From positions 1 through 64,000 of the forward strand of contig NZ_SADV01000006.1 in the NCBI RefSeq assembly GCF_006864135.1: a DNA stretch of 64,000 nucleotides, written 5' to 3'. The notes under the pieces are model-generated. The model was not told where the DNA came from. It saw only the letters and a list, made by a program, of their open reading frames with translations, and searched no databases. The position numbers and the translations under genes are program-made. This document shows positions 26,687-35,804 of the stretch, one piece after another; the stretch's first letter is position 1; every line of letters begins with the position of its first letter. The DNA is from Lysinibacillus sphaericus. Lineage in GTDB: Bacteria > Bacillota > Bacilli > Bacillales_A > Planococcaceae.

Positions 26687-28144
26687 ATGAGTATTTTTAC
26701 TGACTTTGGATTTCTAGTATCTTTGATTATGTTTATCAATATTTTAGCAGCATTGGTCATAATTTTTTTAGAGCGTAAAGATGCCACTTCTACATGGGCA
26801 TGGATTCTCGTACTATTTTTCATTCCTTTAGGTGGGTTTATTTTATACTTGCTATTCGGACGACAATTACGGAGAAAGCATTTATTCCGTTGGGAAGGAC
26901 GCAAGGATATTGGTATCGATAACCTCATTAGCTATCAGACAGAAGCGATCCGAGATGATACGTTCGAGTATCGCATAGAAAATGCGGAAAATTATAAAGA
27001 AATGATTTATATGCATCTTAAAACAAATAATGCAGTATTAACACAGGACAACCACATTGATATTTTTGATGATGGTGCAAATAAATTTGAGCAACTTCTG
27101 AAAGATATTGAGGTAGCAAAAGATCATATTCACGTTCAATATTATATTTTCCGTCTAGATAACTTAGGTACAAGCATTATTGATAAACTTATAAAAAAAG
27201 CAAAACAAGGGGTTAAGGTAAGAATCTTATATGATGAAATGGGCTCACGCAACGTTAAAAAACGCCATTTCAAAGAATTGCTTAATGCAGGCGGTGAAAT
27301 CGAAGTATTTTTCCCATCTATTTTTCCGCTTATAAACCCTCGTTTAAATTTTAGGAATCACCGGAAAATTGTTGTGATTGATGGCCGTATTGGTTACATC
27401 GGGGGCTTTAATGTCGGGGATGAGTATCTTGGTCTACAAAAGAAATTTGGCTATTGGCGAGATACACATTTACGTATTGAGGGTAGTGCCGTACATCCAT
27501 TACAAACACGCTTTTTACTTGATTGGAATCAAGCTTGTGCACAACATAAAATGGGTTATTCAGACCGTTACTTCCCCGCTATTCCGAAAAAAGGTGATGT
27601 GGGCTTACAAATCGTGTCTAGTGGCCCTGACTCTGAATGGGAACAAATTAAAATTGGTTATTTAAAGCTTATTAATATGGCGAAAAAATATATATATATC
27701 CAAACGCCATATTTCATACCCGATGTTAGTTTTTTAGAAGCTATTAAAATTGCGACGCTTTCAGGTATAGATGTAAGGATCATGATTCCGAATAAGCCTG
27801 ATCATATGTTTGTTTATTGGGCTACATACTCATACGTAGGACAATTATTGCGTGCAGGTGCAAAAGTTTATATTTACGAGAAGGGCTTTATTCATGCTAA
27901 AGCAATTATTATTGATGATGAAGCATCTACAGTCGGAACTGCAAACCTTGACGTACGAAGTTTCAGTTTGAATTTTGAAGTTAATGCATTTATCTATGAC
28001 TCAACGATTTCACATCAGCTTGCTGAGCTGTTCGAAAAAGATATTTTTGATTGTACTGAATTAACTTGGGAAATGTACAAAAATCGTTCTGCACTGATTA
28101 AATTTAAAGAATCAATTTCACGTTTATTAACACCTATCTTGTAG
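26687..28144 (+). CDS. cls: Cardiolipin synthase (phospholipase D family)
   Basis: A 485-residue membrane enzyme that condenses phosphatidylglycerol to cardiolipin. Two N-terminal helices (residues about 5-60) are followed by two HKD motifs: NHRKIVVIDG in the middle and IHAKAIIIDD near the C-terminus. Length and layout fit ClsA of Bacillus. AAAGGCAGGTG precedes the ATG. A strong bidirectional terminator follows. Confidence 0.94.
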   Translation: MSIFTDFGFLVSLIMFINILAALVIIFLERKDATSTWAWILVLFFIPLGGFILYLLFGRQLRRKHLFRWEGRKDIGIDNLISYQTEAIRDDTFEYRIENAENYKEMIYMHLKTNNAVLTQDNHIDIFDDGANKFEQLLKDIEVAKDHIHVQYYIFRLDNLGTSIIDKLIKKAKQGVKVRILYDEMGSRNVKKRHFKELLNAGGEIEVFFPSIFPLINPRLNFRNHRKIVVIDGRIGYIGGFNVGDEYLGLQKKFGYWRDTHLRIEGSAVHPLQTRFLLDWNQACAQHKMGYSDRYFPAIPKKGDVGLQIVSSGPDSEWEQIKIGYLKLINMAKKYIYIQTPYFIPDVSFLEAIKIATLSGIDVRIMIPNKPDHMFVYWATYSYVGQLLRAGAKVYIYEKGFIHAKAIIIDDEASTVGTANLDVRSFSLNFEVNAFIYDSTISHQLAELFEKDIFDCTELTWEMYKNRSALIKFKESISRLLTPIL

Positions 28145-28151
28145 AATGTAG

Positions 28152-28203
28152 AAAAGGAAGAGAGCTAGTTCATTAATTATGAACAACTCTCTTCCCTTTT
28201 TTA
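28152..28203. terminator. Bidirectional terminator, cls / carboxypeptidase
   Basis: The outer stem GGAAGAGAG/CTCTCTTCC contains an inner GTTCAT/ATGAAC stem. Tails are CTTTTTTA on plus and TTTTCTAC on minus. It lies between convergent stops and overlaps the minus-strand stop codon. Confidence 0.85.
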
Positions 28204-28977
28204 TTTCACACCTAAATATTCTTCTAGGGTAATATTTTGTTTTTTAATGTCTTTTGCTATGTCTACACCAACATAACGATAGTGCCAAGACTCATACATA
28301 TAACCTGTGATATCTTCTTTATTTTTGGGGAATCGTAAAATAAAGCCGTAGTCTTGAGCATGCGTAAATAACCATTGTCCAGCTGGCGTCTCACCGAATT
28401 CTTCAGTTAGCCATAAACTATTTTTGCCGTTTTCCCCTATATCAAAGGCCAAACCTGTTTGATGTTCTGAATAACCTGGTCGAGCACTATAGCGATCAGC
28501 AGCAGCTTGCCCATCACGTTTAGCATAGTTATTATATAATGTTGTTTGATATTCAAAAGATCGATAGCCGCTAAATGCAACTAAATCAAAACCTTGTTGT
28601 TTTGCTGCCGCAAACATTTTGTTTAGAGCTTGACGTGCCTCAGGATTTTCTTCAGGCGCAAAGGTAGATGGTAGCGGATATATTTTATTCGCTAATAAAA
28701 TACCTTTAATATATGTCGGCTCAGTTGGTAATGTTTGATTTGGTACATAGCCATTTTTATCTGTCTTCTGCTCTGGCTTCACAGGATTATCTGCTGTTTT
28801 TTTCGGCTCTTCTTTTGCAGCTGGATCTTTTTTAGTTGGTTCTGCTGTTTGTTGTTTTTCTTCATCTGATGCATTACTTACCGGTTTATTTTTATAGTTA
28901 TACACTACGAAAATAGAGACAATAAGCGCCACTGAGATTACAGCACCAAGGATGAGTGGTAAACGTTTCTTTTTCAC
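28201..28977 (-). CDS. VanY-type D-Ala-D-Ala carboxypeptidase
   Basis: A 258-residue cell-envelope peptidase. An N-terminal membrane anchor (residues 7-28) is followed by a charged linker (about 30-75) rich in Lys, Glu and Pro, then the zinc-dependent VanY domain. Zinc ligands appear as SEHQTGLAFDIG and WHYRYVG, and SGYRSFEYQ is the usual upstream motif. It trims the terminal D-Ala of peptidoglycan stem peptides outside the cell. It is YodJ-like rather than a resistance enzyme, as no vanRS genes are near. Confidence 0.9.
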   Translation of the reverse strand: MKKKRLPLILGAVISVALIVSIFVVYNYKNKPVSNASDEEKQQTAEPTKKDPAAKEEPKKTADNPVKPEQKTDKNGYVPNQTLPTEPTYIKGILLANKIYPLPSTFAPEENPEARQALNKMFAAAKQQGFDLVAFSGYRSFEYQTTLYNNYAKRDGQAAADRYSARPGYSEHQTGLAFDIGENGKNSLWLTEEFGETPAGQWLFTHAQDYGFILRFPKNKEDITGYMYESWHYRYVGVDIAKDIKKQNITLEEYLGVK

Positions 28978-29153
28978 TATTTTTTACCCCTTTTAAAGTT
29001 ATCCAGTACTACATAGTAAGGATTTTCTTTTAAAGAATCAAATCCATTGTAGAAAGAACAGTCCTTCAGTAAGTACCGATACTAGTTTTTACTATATTGG
29101 TATAGTCTCATTTTACCATTGTTCACAATTTAGAGTGAGGTTTTCACCAATTA

Positions 29154-29260
29154 TTTTTAAACTTCTTTTCGCAATCAAACACCTTTACCTGTCGCTACAG
29201 AAAATAATTGCAGAAAGAAGTTTAAACCTCCGACGGATGTCACGGAACTATGCCAAGGCA
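29154..29260 (-). repeat. Family B repeat fragment, reverse orientation
   Basis: Read on the minus strand it has TTGCCTTGGCATAGTTCCGTGACATCCG at the start. The terminal inverted repeat is seen as TTTAAACTTCTTTC and GAAAAGAAGTTTAAA. The rest of the 28,978-29,276 gap is AT-rich, with no gene. Confidence 0.65.
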
Positions 29261-29276
29261 AATTGATTTTACTCTG

Positions 29277-29525
29277 TTAGTCTGTGAAGATAATAATAAA
29301 CACTACTATAGAAGCAATTGAGAAAAAGATTGCCATGTACTTCATCCATTTTGCCTCTTTTACATAACCTTGCTCTTTAAAACTTTTTGCCCTAAAGCCA
29401 TTCGATACGGCAAACATAATAGTCATTGCCAATACTGCAAAATTAAAATTACCTATGATAATAAATACGATAGCCGCAATACTAAAAATCGCGACTAGAA
29501 TAGATGATAGCAACTTTATGTTCAT
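29277..29525 (-). CDS. Small membrane protein, 82 residues, unknown
   Basis: Three hydrophobic stretches are seen (residues about 5-24, 28-43 and 60-80), with a charged loop RAKSFKEQGYVKEAKWMK between the second and third. AGGAGG lies 8 bp before the ATG. It begins 14 bp after the yidC terminator, so it is expressed by read-through or by its own promoter. No family is recognised. Confidence 0.75.
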   Translation of the reverse strand: MNIKLLSSILVAIFSIAAIVFIIIGNFNFAVLAMTIMFAVSNGFRAKSFKEQGYVKEAKWMKYMAIFFSIASIVVFIIIFTD

Positions 29526-29538
29526 CTTGCTGTCCTCC

Positions 29539-29569
29539 TAAAAAAATCGAGGCTACATAGGCGCCTCGA
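29539..29569 (-). terminator. Terminator between yidC and the small membrane gene
   Basis: The minus strand has TCGAGGC/GCCTCGA followed by TTTTTTT. It lies 14 bp after the yidC stop, and its T run merges into the ribosome site of the next gene. Confidence 0.85.
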
Positions 29570-29582
29570 CAAAGATTATTTT

Positions 29583-30338
29583 TTAGTTTACTTTTTCCGG
29601 ATGCTCCGAATAAAATTTCCGACCGATATATGTTTGAATAATCAACAACGCACCGCTGACTGACCAGTAAAGTGGTAGGGCTGCCATAGATGTCATCGAG
29701 ATAAAGACAATCATAATTGGTGAAATATAAATAAACATTTTCATTTGTGCTTTTTGTTGCTCTGGTACTGTCCATAATGATACACGTGCTTGAACTAAAT
29801 ATACAAGACCCGCGACAATTGTCATAGCGATATCAGGTGAACCTAAGCTAAACCATAAAAATTCGTGTGCTTTCACGTCTGTAGAATATAAAATGGAGAA
29901 ATAAAGACCCATGATAATTGGCATTTGAATTAACATTGGTAAACAGCCCATGTTGAGTGGATTGATACCATGTTTTTGATATAATGCCATCATTTCTTGT
30001 TGATACTGCGTTTGCTCTTCTTTTGTCTTTGCTTCCTTCATCTTTTTCTGAACAGCTTCCATTTCAGGCTTAAACGCATCCATTTTCATTTTCATCTTTT
30101 GCTGGGAACGGTAATTTTTTAACATAATCGGCATTAAGATTAAACGAATAAGGACCGTAATAGCAATGATTGCTAAACCATAGCTACCTGAAAAAGTGTT
30201 ACCGAAAAATTCTAATAAAAATTCCATTGGTTTTACAAAGACACTATAGAAAAAACCTTCTTTGTTTTGCACAGCTTGACAGCCACTAAGAACAAAAACG
30301 ACGAGTCCAAGCATTGAAAATAGCTTCAAATTTTTCAT
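29583..30338 (-). CDS. yidC: Membrane protein insertase YidC (lipoprotein form)
   Basis: A 251-residue YidC/Oxa1 insertase. The signal peptide ends in lipobox VLSGC (Cys20). The five-helix core includes the hydrophilic-groove arginine in ITVLIRLILMP and the cytoplasmic coiled-coil loop (MEAVQKKMKEAKTKEEQ). It inserts small membrane proteins and assists Sec. Being outside the rnpA locus, it fits a second copy (YqjG-like) rather than SpoIIIJ, but that depends on the rest of the genome. Confidence 0.92.
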   Translation of the reverse strand: MKNLKLFSMLGLVVFVLSGCQAVQNKEGFFYSVFVKPMEFLLEFFGNTFSGSYGLAIIAITVLIRLILMPIMLKNYRSQQKMKMKMDAFKPEMEAVQKKMKEAKTKEEQTQYQQEMMALYQKHGINPLNMGCLPMLIQMPIIMGLYFSILYSTDVKAHEFLWFSLGSPDIAMTIVAGLVYLVQARVSLWTVPEQQKAQMKMFIYISPIMIVFISMTSMAALPLYWSVSGALLIIQTYIGRKFYSEHPEKVN

Positions 30339-30430
30339 TTTTCCACCTACTATTATTTATCAACTAAAATGAAGTATACATTATCTGACCTATCTTTATC
30401 AAATAGCAAGTGCTACTTATTCCATAGTAT

Positions 30431-30477
30431 AAAAAAGATGCGAGCTTTAGCATCGCTAATGCGTCCGCATCTTTTTA
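30431..30477 (-). terminator. Terminator after the AraC-type gene
   Basis: AAAAAGATGCG pairs with CGCATCTTTTT, with a long inner stem-loop. T runs exist on both strands. It lies 50 bp downstream of the AraC-type gene. Confidence 0.82.
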
Positions 30478-30527
30478 TTAATCTTATTTATTACCCATTG
30501 TGAACAATATTAGATATTCTTCTGACT

Positions 30528-31322
30528 TTAGACGTTTTGAAGTTCTGATTCCGCCATCTCAAAACGATAAAACTCGTGATGTAGTTCATCTCGGAAATGT
30601 TTGGGTGTTACCCCAGTATATTTTTTAAAGATGCGGGTAAAATAACTTTGGTTACAGAAATGGAATTGATCTGAAATAGAAGTAATACTTTTATTAGTGT
30701 GTCTTAGATAGTACTGTGACTCTTCTACTCGACGAACATTTAGATATTCAACTAGTGTAATACCAACATGTTCTCTAAAAATACGCGATAAGTGACTAGT
30801 ACTAATATGGAAGTTATTTGCGATGCTTTCCACTGTTAAGTCATTTTCTAATTCATCATTTATATACATAATTACTTTATTAACTGTCTGGTGACGGAAA
30901 GTCGGTTGCTTGCGGTCTGCAATAAAATAGACAAAGAAATCGATTAAATCATCAGCAAATTGTAAAAATTCTGCGTCTTTCATTTGATTTTCGATCATAT
31001 CATTACAAGCAATATTAAAAGCAAATGCTTTCTTCGAAGGAACTTGATTGTCTAGCAATTTACGAGCAACAATTGACGACAAAACAGAAAAATAACTTCG
31101 GACAATTTTAATGACTTGTTTGCCAAAACGTATTGAAAGAATATCAATTAATTCATGCAAAGATTTTTTAGCTTTTGCCGATTCTAAATGGTAAATTTCA
31201 AATATTAATTTCGACTCAATATTAAAAAATTCTTCTATACCGATGTATTGATTAATACTATCGATTTCTTGAAAGTATCTTTTGGATATCGTTTCTGACA
31301 TAGAATGTTGATGTAGTTGCAT
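30528..31322 (-). CDS. AraC-family transcriptional regulator
   Basis: A 264-residue regulator. The C-terminal 100 residues hold two helix-turn-helix motifs (LTVESIANNFHISTSHLSRIF and KSITSISDQFHFCNQSYFTRIF) and end KYTGVTPKHFRDEL, the AraC/XylS signature. The N-terminal 160 residues are helical, not a cupin, so the signal is unknown. The start is ambiguous: the ATG at 31322 follows GGGGAAG by about 5 bp, while the ATG at 31334 is also possible. It is divergent from the LytTR gene with about 500 bp between. Confidence 0.85.
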   Translation of the reverse strand: MQLHQHSMSETISKRYFQEIDSINQYIGIEEFFNIESKLIFEIYHLESAKAKKSLHELIDILSIRFGKQVIKIVRSYFSVLSSIVARKLLDNQVPSKKAFAFNIACNDMIENQMKDAEFLQFADDLIDFFVYFIADRKQPTFRHQTVNKVIMYINDELENDLTVESIANNFHISTSHLSRIFREHVGITLVEYLNVRRVEESQYYLRHTNKSITSISDQFHFCNQSYFTRIFKKYTGVTPKHFRDELHHEFYRFEMAESELQNV

Positions 31323-31334
31323 AATCTTCCCCAT

Positions 31335-31816
31335 CTTTCTTCAGATTGCACGAATTGCTTTTACATTTTTTGACACCTATCTATTTCATATAAGAAAATA
31401 GTATTTCCTTAATAATTGTATGAATTGAGTCATATTTCACAATTATATAATTGAATATAACTTAAAAATAACCCAACTAAACCACTAGTTTACAAAAAAA
31501 ATAGACTATAAAGTGAATTTTACCATATTCTGCGATTTCCTTTCAACCACATTTTGTCTCTCGCACTAGTTCTAATTTATCATATATACATAGTAGAAAC
31601 TTCGTAAACTTATTTACCTATATTTAGATTTTACCATATACATACTAAAAAGAATTAGTAATTATTTAAAATATGTTACAAATTATGTAATGGATTTTAC
31701 AACTTTATATTTCATCAATCGACATTTCTCTTTTTTATTCCGAAATCTTCTCTATATAATTTATACGAATATGTAGTAAAATAGATGATAATACTATTTT
31801 TAAAAGTTTAGACGAG
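31335..31816. other. AT-rich divergent intergenic region
   Basis: Roughly 480 bases separate two divergent regulator genes. No ORF with a ribosome site and none of the dispersed repeats is present, which is unusual for a gap this long in the window. It presumably holds both promoters and their control sites; no specific box was identified with confidence. Confidence 0.4.
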
Positions 31817-31825
31817 GTGTTAAAA

Positions 31826-32476
31826 TTGGAACCAAAACAAATAGAAGAAATTATGGAAATTATTAAGGAGTTCTTCCCTGAGAATACTTCCATTGCAATT
31901 TCCGATACAAACGAATACTTGTACTACCAACCGAGTAAAAAAGTTGATTTAAAAATTAAACCTGGCGACCCGATTAAAGAAGGCTCTGCGGCTCATAAAG
32001 CGTTAAACTATGGACAAAAGATTAGCTCTTATATTGAACCTGATGTATTTGGGGTAGCCTATTACGGCATGAGTATTCCTTTAATGGAAGAAGGGGAAAC
32101 AAAGGGTGCTATCACTGCGATCTTCCCACAAAAGCCGTCAGCATTTTTAACGAATTACATTACAATCAAAATTGATGATTGTTGGTACCCAATCAAGCAT
32201 GATCAGGTCATTTATCTTGAAACACAGCTCCGAAAAACATTTGTTAAAACAATGAGTCGTGAAGGATATCACCGCTTAAACCTAAGTGATCTTGAGCTAT
32301 TTTTAGCCCCTGACTCATTTATACGTTGTCACCGCTCTTATATCGTTAACATTGACTACATTGATGAAATTCAACCAGATTCACATTCAACGTTTTTATT
32401 AATCATGAAAGACGGTACCCGTATTCCTGTTAGCCAACGCTATGCAAGTTACTTCCGTCGTTCTTTAGGTTTCTAA
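31826..32476 (+). CDS. LytTR-family DNA-binding regulator with PAS-like N-terminus
   Basis: A 216-residue protein. Residues about 115-214 form a LytTR DNA-binding domain (DQVIYLETQLRKTFVKT, then FIRCHRSYIVNIDYIDEI and GTRIPVSQRY). The first 110 residues resemble a PAS-like sensor (SIAISDTNEYLYYQPSKKVDL) instead of a response-regulator receiver. It is therefore not a classical two-component regulator. The TTG at 31826 follows GAGGTG by 6 bp. The CoA-transferase gene follows on the same strand, a likely target; that link is inference. Confidence 0.85.
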   Translation: MEPKQIEEIMEIIKEFFPENTSIAISDTNEYLYYQPSKKVDLKIKPGDPIKEGSAAHKALNYGQKISSYIEPDVFGVAYYGMSIPLMEEGETKGAITAIFPQKPSAFLTNYITIKIDDCWYPIKHDQVIYLETQLRKTFVKTMSREGYHRLNLSDLELFLAPDSFIRCHRSYIVNIDYIDEIQPDSHSTFLLIMKDGTRIPVSQRYASYFRRSLGF

Positions 32477-32482
32477 TTTTGT

Positions 32483-32524
32483 AAAGTACAGCGAGCAATT
32501 TTGATTGTTCGCTGTACTTTTTTC
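32483..32524 (+). terminator. Terminator after the LytTR gene
   Basis: AAGTACAGCGA pairs with TCGCTGTACTT, with inner CAA/TTG, and is followed by TTTTC. It lies 7 bp after the stop. Confidence 0.88.
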
Positions 32525-32564
32525 TTACTGTTCCTCACCACAATAGTTTGAAATGACATTAGGT

Positions 32565-32748
32565 AAAGCTCATCGGACGCCCTAGGAAGCTTTGCTCTGT
32601 GCGAAAGCGCAGTGTAACGAAGCGGCAGCAACAAATGTTTTCTGTAGCGAAAGCGAAGCGGCAGCTACAAATGTTTTTTCTGTGCGAAAGCGAGTGTAAC
32701 GAAGCGCAGCAACAACAAAGTCCTAGCCGGAACGGAAATCACTTCTTT
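32565..32748. repeat. Family A right half with three 35-bp units
   Basis: It starts within the loop part of family A (GCTCATCGGACGCCCTAGGAAG). Three copies of the unit in reverse follow (GCGAAAGCG near 32,600, 32,646 and 32,684, each followed by GCAGC and ACAAATGTTTT). It ends with the right arm CCGGAACGGAAATCA. The left arm of the hairpin is missing. Confidence 0.8.
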
Positions 32749-33005
32749 ATTATTATTGTTATAAACTCTCTAAAAATAAAGCAACTCTACTTTAAACCGT
32801 TTTCTCTGTCAAAAATTCGATTTTATGCTCATTTTTCCTCTTTTTACTCAATTTAATGCTATTTCTAAAGTTTTTGTGACAATTTGGTGATAGTATTATT
32901 CAAATGGTTGGAGTCATACTACAACTGAATAAACAGAAAATTCTTACACGTTTTTTCTAGTTTTGTAATCGGTTTCCATCAAACATTTTAGGGGAGGATT
33001 TTTTT

Positions 33006-34526
33006 ATGGATGCAAATGTTCAAAAACGCCTAGGCTTAAAAGAACTTGAAAGTAAAATTGTTACTGCTGAAGAAGCTGCAGCACTGATTTCAGATGGTGA
33101 TGTAGTTGGTATGAGTGGATTCACTCGTGCGGGGGACGCAAAAGTTGTTCCTATGGCTTTAGTAGAGCGCGCTAAAAACGAAAAATTCAAAATTGATGTA
33201 TATACAGGAGCTTCTTTAGGACCTGAAGTAGATAAATACTTAGCTGATGCTGGTGTTATCCGCAAACGTGGACCATTCCAAGGAGATGCAACGATCCGTA
33301 ATTTAATTAACTCTGGTGATGTCCTATATGTAGACGCTCATCTTTCACATAACGCTGAATTAGTTCGTCAAGGAATTATTGGACCAATTAAATATTTAAT
33401 TCTTGAAGCTGTTGCTATTACAGAAGATGGATTTATTATCCCAACAAACTCTGTAGGTAACTCACCAATCTTCGCTGATTACGCTGAAAATATTATTGTC
33501 GAATTAAATATCTCTCATCCAGAAGCTTTAATAGGTATCCACGATATCTATGTACCAGGTGAGCAAGGTCAACGTGAAGCAATCCCAATGACTGATGCTA
33601 TGCAACGCATTGGTGACATCGGTATTAAAGTAGATCCAGCTAAAATTAAAGCGATTGTTATTTCTGAAGAGCCAGATGCTCCTTCATTAATCGTTCCGCC
33701 AGATGAAGAAACACAAACAATGGCGAACATTTTATTAGACTTCTTCAGCGATGAAATTAAAGCTGGTCGCTTAACAAAACAATTAATGCCATTACAATCT
33801 GGTGTAGGTTCTGTTGCAAACGCTGTACTTGACGGCTTCGCAAATTCAGAATTTGAAGATTTAGTTGTTGCTTCTGAAGTACTTCAAGATGCTGTATTCA
33901 ACTTAATTGATGCTGGTAAAGTTAAATTTGCAGCAGCTACTTCAATTACACTGACAGAAGAATTACAGAAAAAAGTATATGGCAACCTAGAGAAATACGC
34001 TGATAAAATTTGCTTACGTCCACAAGAAATTTCTAACCACCCAGAGCTTATCCGTCGTTTGGGTCTAATCTCAATCAACACTGCTCTTGAATTAGATATC
34101 TATGGCAACGTAAACTCAACACACGTATCTGGTACTCGTATGATGAACGGTATCGGTGGTTCAGGTGACTTTGCACGTAACGCACGTCTAGGTATTTTCG
34201 TTACTAAATCATACGCAAAAGGCGGCGCTATCTCTTCAATCGTGCCAATGGTTTCTCACGTAGACCACACTGAGCATGATGTTGATGTAATCGTAACTGA
34301 GCAAGGTATTGCTGACTTACGTGGTCTTGCACCACAAGAGCGTGTACCTTTAATTATCGAAAACTGTGCACACCCCGATTACAAAGAACAACTTTGGGAT
34401 TACTATAACCGTGCTCTAGAAGCAACTGGCGGCCATCAAACACCTCATATTTTAGAGGAAGCACTTTCTTGGCACGTAAATCTTGCTAAAAATAAAACAA
34501 TGAAAAAAGAAGTTGCTAAAGCTTAA
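33006..34526 (+). CDS. Acetyl-CoA hydrolase/succinyl-CoA:acetate CoA-transferase family
   Basis: A 506-residue class I CoA-transferase of the succinate/acetate CoA-transferase group (AarC, Cat1, YgfH). The family pattern is clear: DGDVVGMSGFTRAGDAKVVP at the N-terminus, ASEVLQDAVF with the probable catalytic glutamate, and NGIGGSGDFARNA toward the C-terminus. It moves CoA between acyl-CoA and acetate in central metabolism. GGGGAGG precedes the ATG. It is monocistronic with a perfect terminator and lies downstream of the LytTR regulator. Confidence 0.92.
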   Translation: MDANVQKRLGLKELESKIVTAEEAAALISDGDVVGMSGFTRAGDAKVVPMALVERAKNEKFKIDVYTGASLGPEVDKYLADAGVIRKRGPFQGDATIRNLINSGDVLYVDAHLSHNAELVRQGIIGPIKYLILEAVAITEDGFIIPTNSVGNSPIFADYAENIIVELNISHPEALIGIHDIYVPGEQGQREAIPMTDAMQRIGDIGIKVDPAKIKAIVISEEPDAPSLIVPPDEETQTMANILLDFFSDEIKAGRLTKQLMPLQSGVGSVANAVLDGFANSEFEDLVVASEVLQDAVFNLIDAGKVKFAAATSITLTEELQKKVYGNLEKYADKICLRPQEISNHPELIRRLGLISINTALELDIYGNVNSTHVSGTRMMNGIGGSGDFARNARLGIFVTKSYAKGGAISSIVPMVSHVDHTEHDVDVIVTEQGIADLRGLAPQERVPLIIENCAHPDYKEQLWDYYNRALEATGGHQTPHILEEALSWHVNLAKNKTMKKEVAKA

Positions 34527-34540
34527 TTTTCATCATTCAG

Positions 34541-34583
34541 AAACGCCTCATAAGTTAAAAAACTTATGAGGCGTTCTTTTTTG
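34541..34583 (+). terminator. Terminator after the CoA-transferase gene
   Basis: A perfect 15-bp stem, AACGCCTCATAAGTT/AACTTATGAGGCGTT, is followed by CTTTTTTG. Confidence 0.93.
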
Positions 34584-34645
34584 TCGAGAATGGTATAATC
34601 AGTGTTGGACTATCTTTAAATACATAACTTTTCATCGGAGGAGCT

Positions 34646-35791
34646 ATGAAGAAACTTATCTATTTAATTATATTCTTGTCATTTTTCGACCTATTTACCC
34701 AGCTTCCTATCATGAGTACATATGCTGAATCCTTAGGGGCATCAGCCTTCTTTACTGGCCTGGCTGTAGGTATGTATTCTCTTTCCAATACATTTGGTAA
34801 TATTATCTCTGGTTTTTTAACGGATCGTAAGGGACCATTCGTTATTTTAATCCTAGGTCTACTTACAACAGGTCTTTCACTTACCCTTTATAATTTAGTA
34901 GAAGATCCTATTGTTCTATTAGTAGTGCGCTTTGTACATGGATTAGTTGCGGGCTTAATTGTTCCTGCTGCATTCACCTTTTTAGCAAATGCAACTGAAC
35001 AAGAGAAAAGAGGTAAGGGTAGTGCTATCTCTGGAGCTTTTGTTGGCATCGCCGCAATAATCGGCCCTGCCTTTAGTGGCATTTTAGCGAGTCGTACTAG
35101 CGTACCATTCGTTTTTAATATAACTGCAAGCTTTATGCTCTTGTTGAGTGTATTTGCCTTCTTTTTACTAAAATCAAAGCAAGTAAAAAAAGAAAAATCT
35201 GCACCGATTACAAACATTCCTAATCATGTACTTTTTACTAATACAGGTACATTAAAAGCCTTCTCTAGTGCATTCTTTTTAATGTTTTCTCAAGGGGTTA
35301 TTGCCTATCTCCTTCCTCTAAAAGTACAATCTTTAGGCTTTGATTCACGTTTAAGCGGAACTTTGATGAGTACATTCGGAATTATTGCTGTACTCGTATT
35401 TATTTTACCGACTAACCGTATTTTCGATAGAGTGGCACCAATTAAAACATTATCACTTGGTATAAGTTTAATGGGGATCAGTCAATTATTAATTAGTCAG
35501 GCGGATTCAAGTACGTTACTTTATATTGCAATGGCCTGCTATGGTATCGGTTTTGGCTTCCTGTTCCCATCAGTAAATTCACTTTTAATCGACTCTACGA
35601 CTGCTGAAATCCGTGGAAAAGCCTATGGTTATTTTTATGCCTTCTTTTCACTAGGAGTTGTCCTAGGTTCCTCATTACTTGGATGGCTCTCACTAGGTAT
35701 TGTCAGCGGCTTTATATTTACCGGAATTGTATTATTAGCATTTGCAACAATCATTATATGTACACAAAAAAGACCTTCTCACGTTAAATGA
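34646..35791 (+). CDS. MFS transporter
   Basis: A 381-residue major facilitator with 12 predicted helices. A motif A-like loop is seen as GFLTDRKGPFVIL after helix 2, and a central cytoplasmic loop (KSKQVKKEKSAPITN) divides the halves. It resembles DHA1-type exporters. GGAGGAG precedes the ATG. The stop codon lies inside its own terminator. The substrate is unknown. Confidence 0.86.
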   Translation: MKKLIYLIIFLSFFDLFTQLPIMSTYAESLGASAFFTGLAVGMYSLSNTFGNIISGFLTDRKGPFVILILGLLTTGLSLTLYNLVEDPIVLLVVRFVHGLVAGLIVPAAFTFLANATEQEKRGKGSAISGAFVGIAAIIGPAFSGILASRTSVPFVFNITASFMLLLSVFAFFLLKSKQVKKEKSAPITNIPNHVLFTNTGTLKAFSSAFFLMFSQGVIAYLLPLKVQSLGFDSRLSGTLMSTFGIIAVLVFILPTNRIFDRVAPIKTLSLGISLMGISQLLISQADSSTLLYIAMACYGIGFGFLFPSVNSLLIDSTTAEIRGKAYGYFYAFFSLGVVLGSSLLGWLSLGIVSGFIFTGIVLLAFATIIICTQKRPSHVK

Positions 35792-35803
35792 GAAGGTTTT
35801 GTT
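35770..35803. terminator. Bidirectional terminator, MFS / YtxH-like gene
   Basis: The stem ACCTTCTCA/TGAGAAGGT has tails TTTTGTTATT on plus and CTTTTTTG on minus. The plus-strand stop codon is within the hairpin. Confidence 0.87.
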
Positions 35804-35804
35804 A

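Noticed and set aside
28201-28977. Vancomycin-resistance determinant
   Set aside because: The VanY-type domain alone is common in Bacillus peptidoglycan enzymes (YodJ). No vanHAX or vanRS genes are present, and the nearby ddl is of normal type.
29482-29775. Minus-strand frame overlapping yidC and the small membrane gene
   Set aside because: It crosses the yidC terminator in another frame and has no ribosome site. The two flanking genes explain the region.
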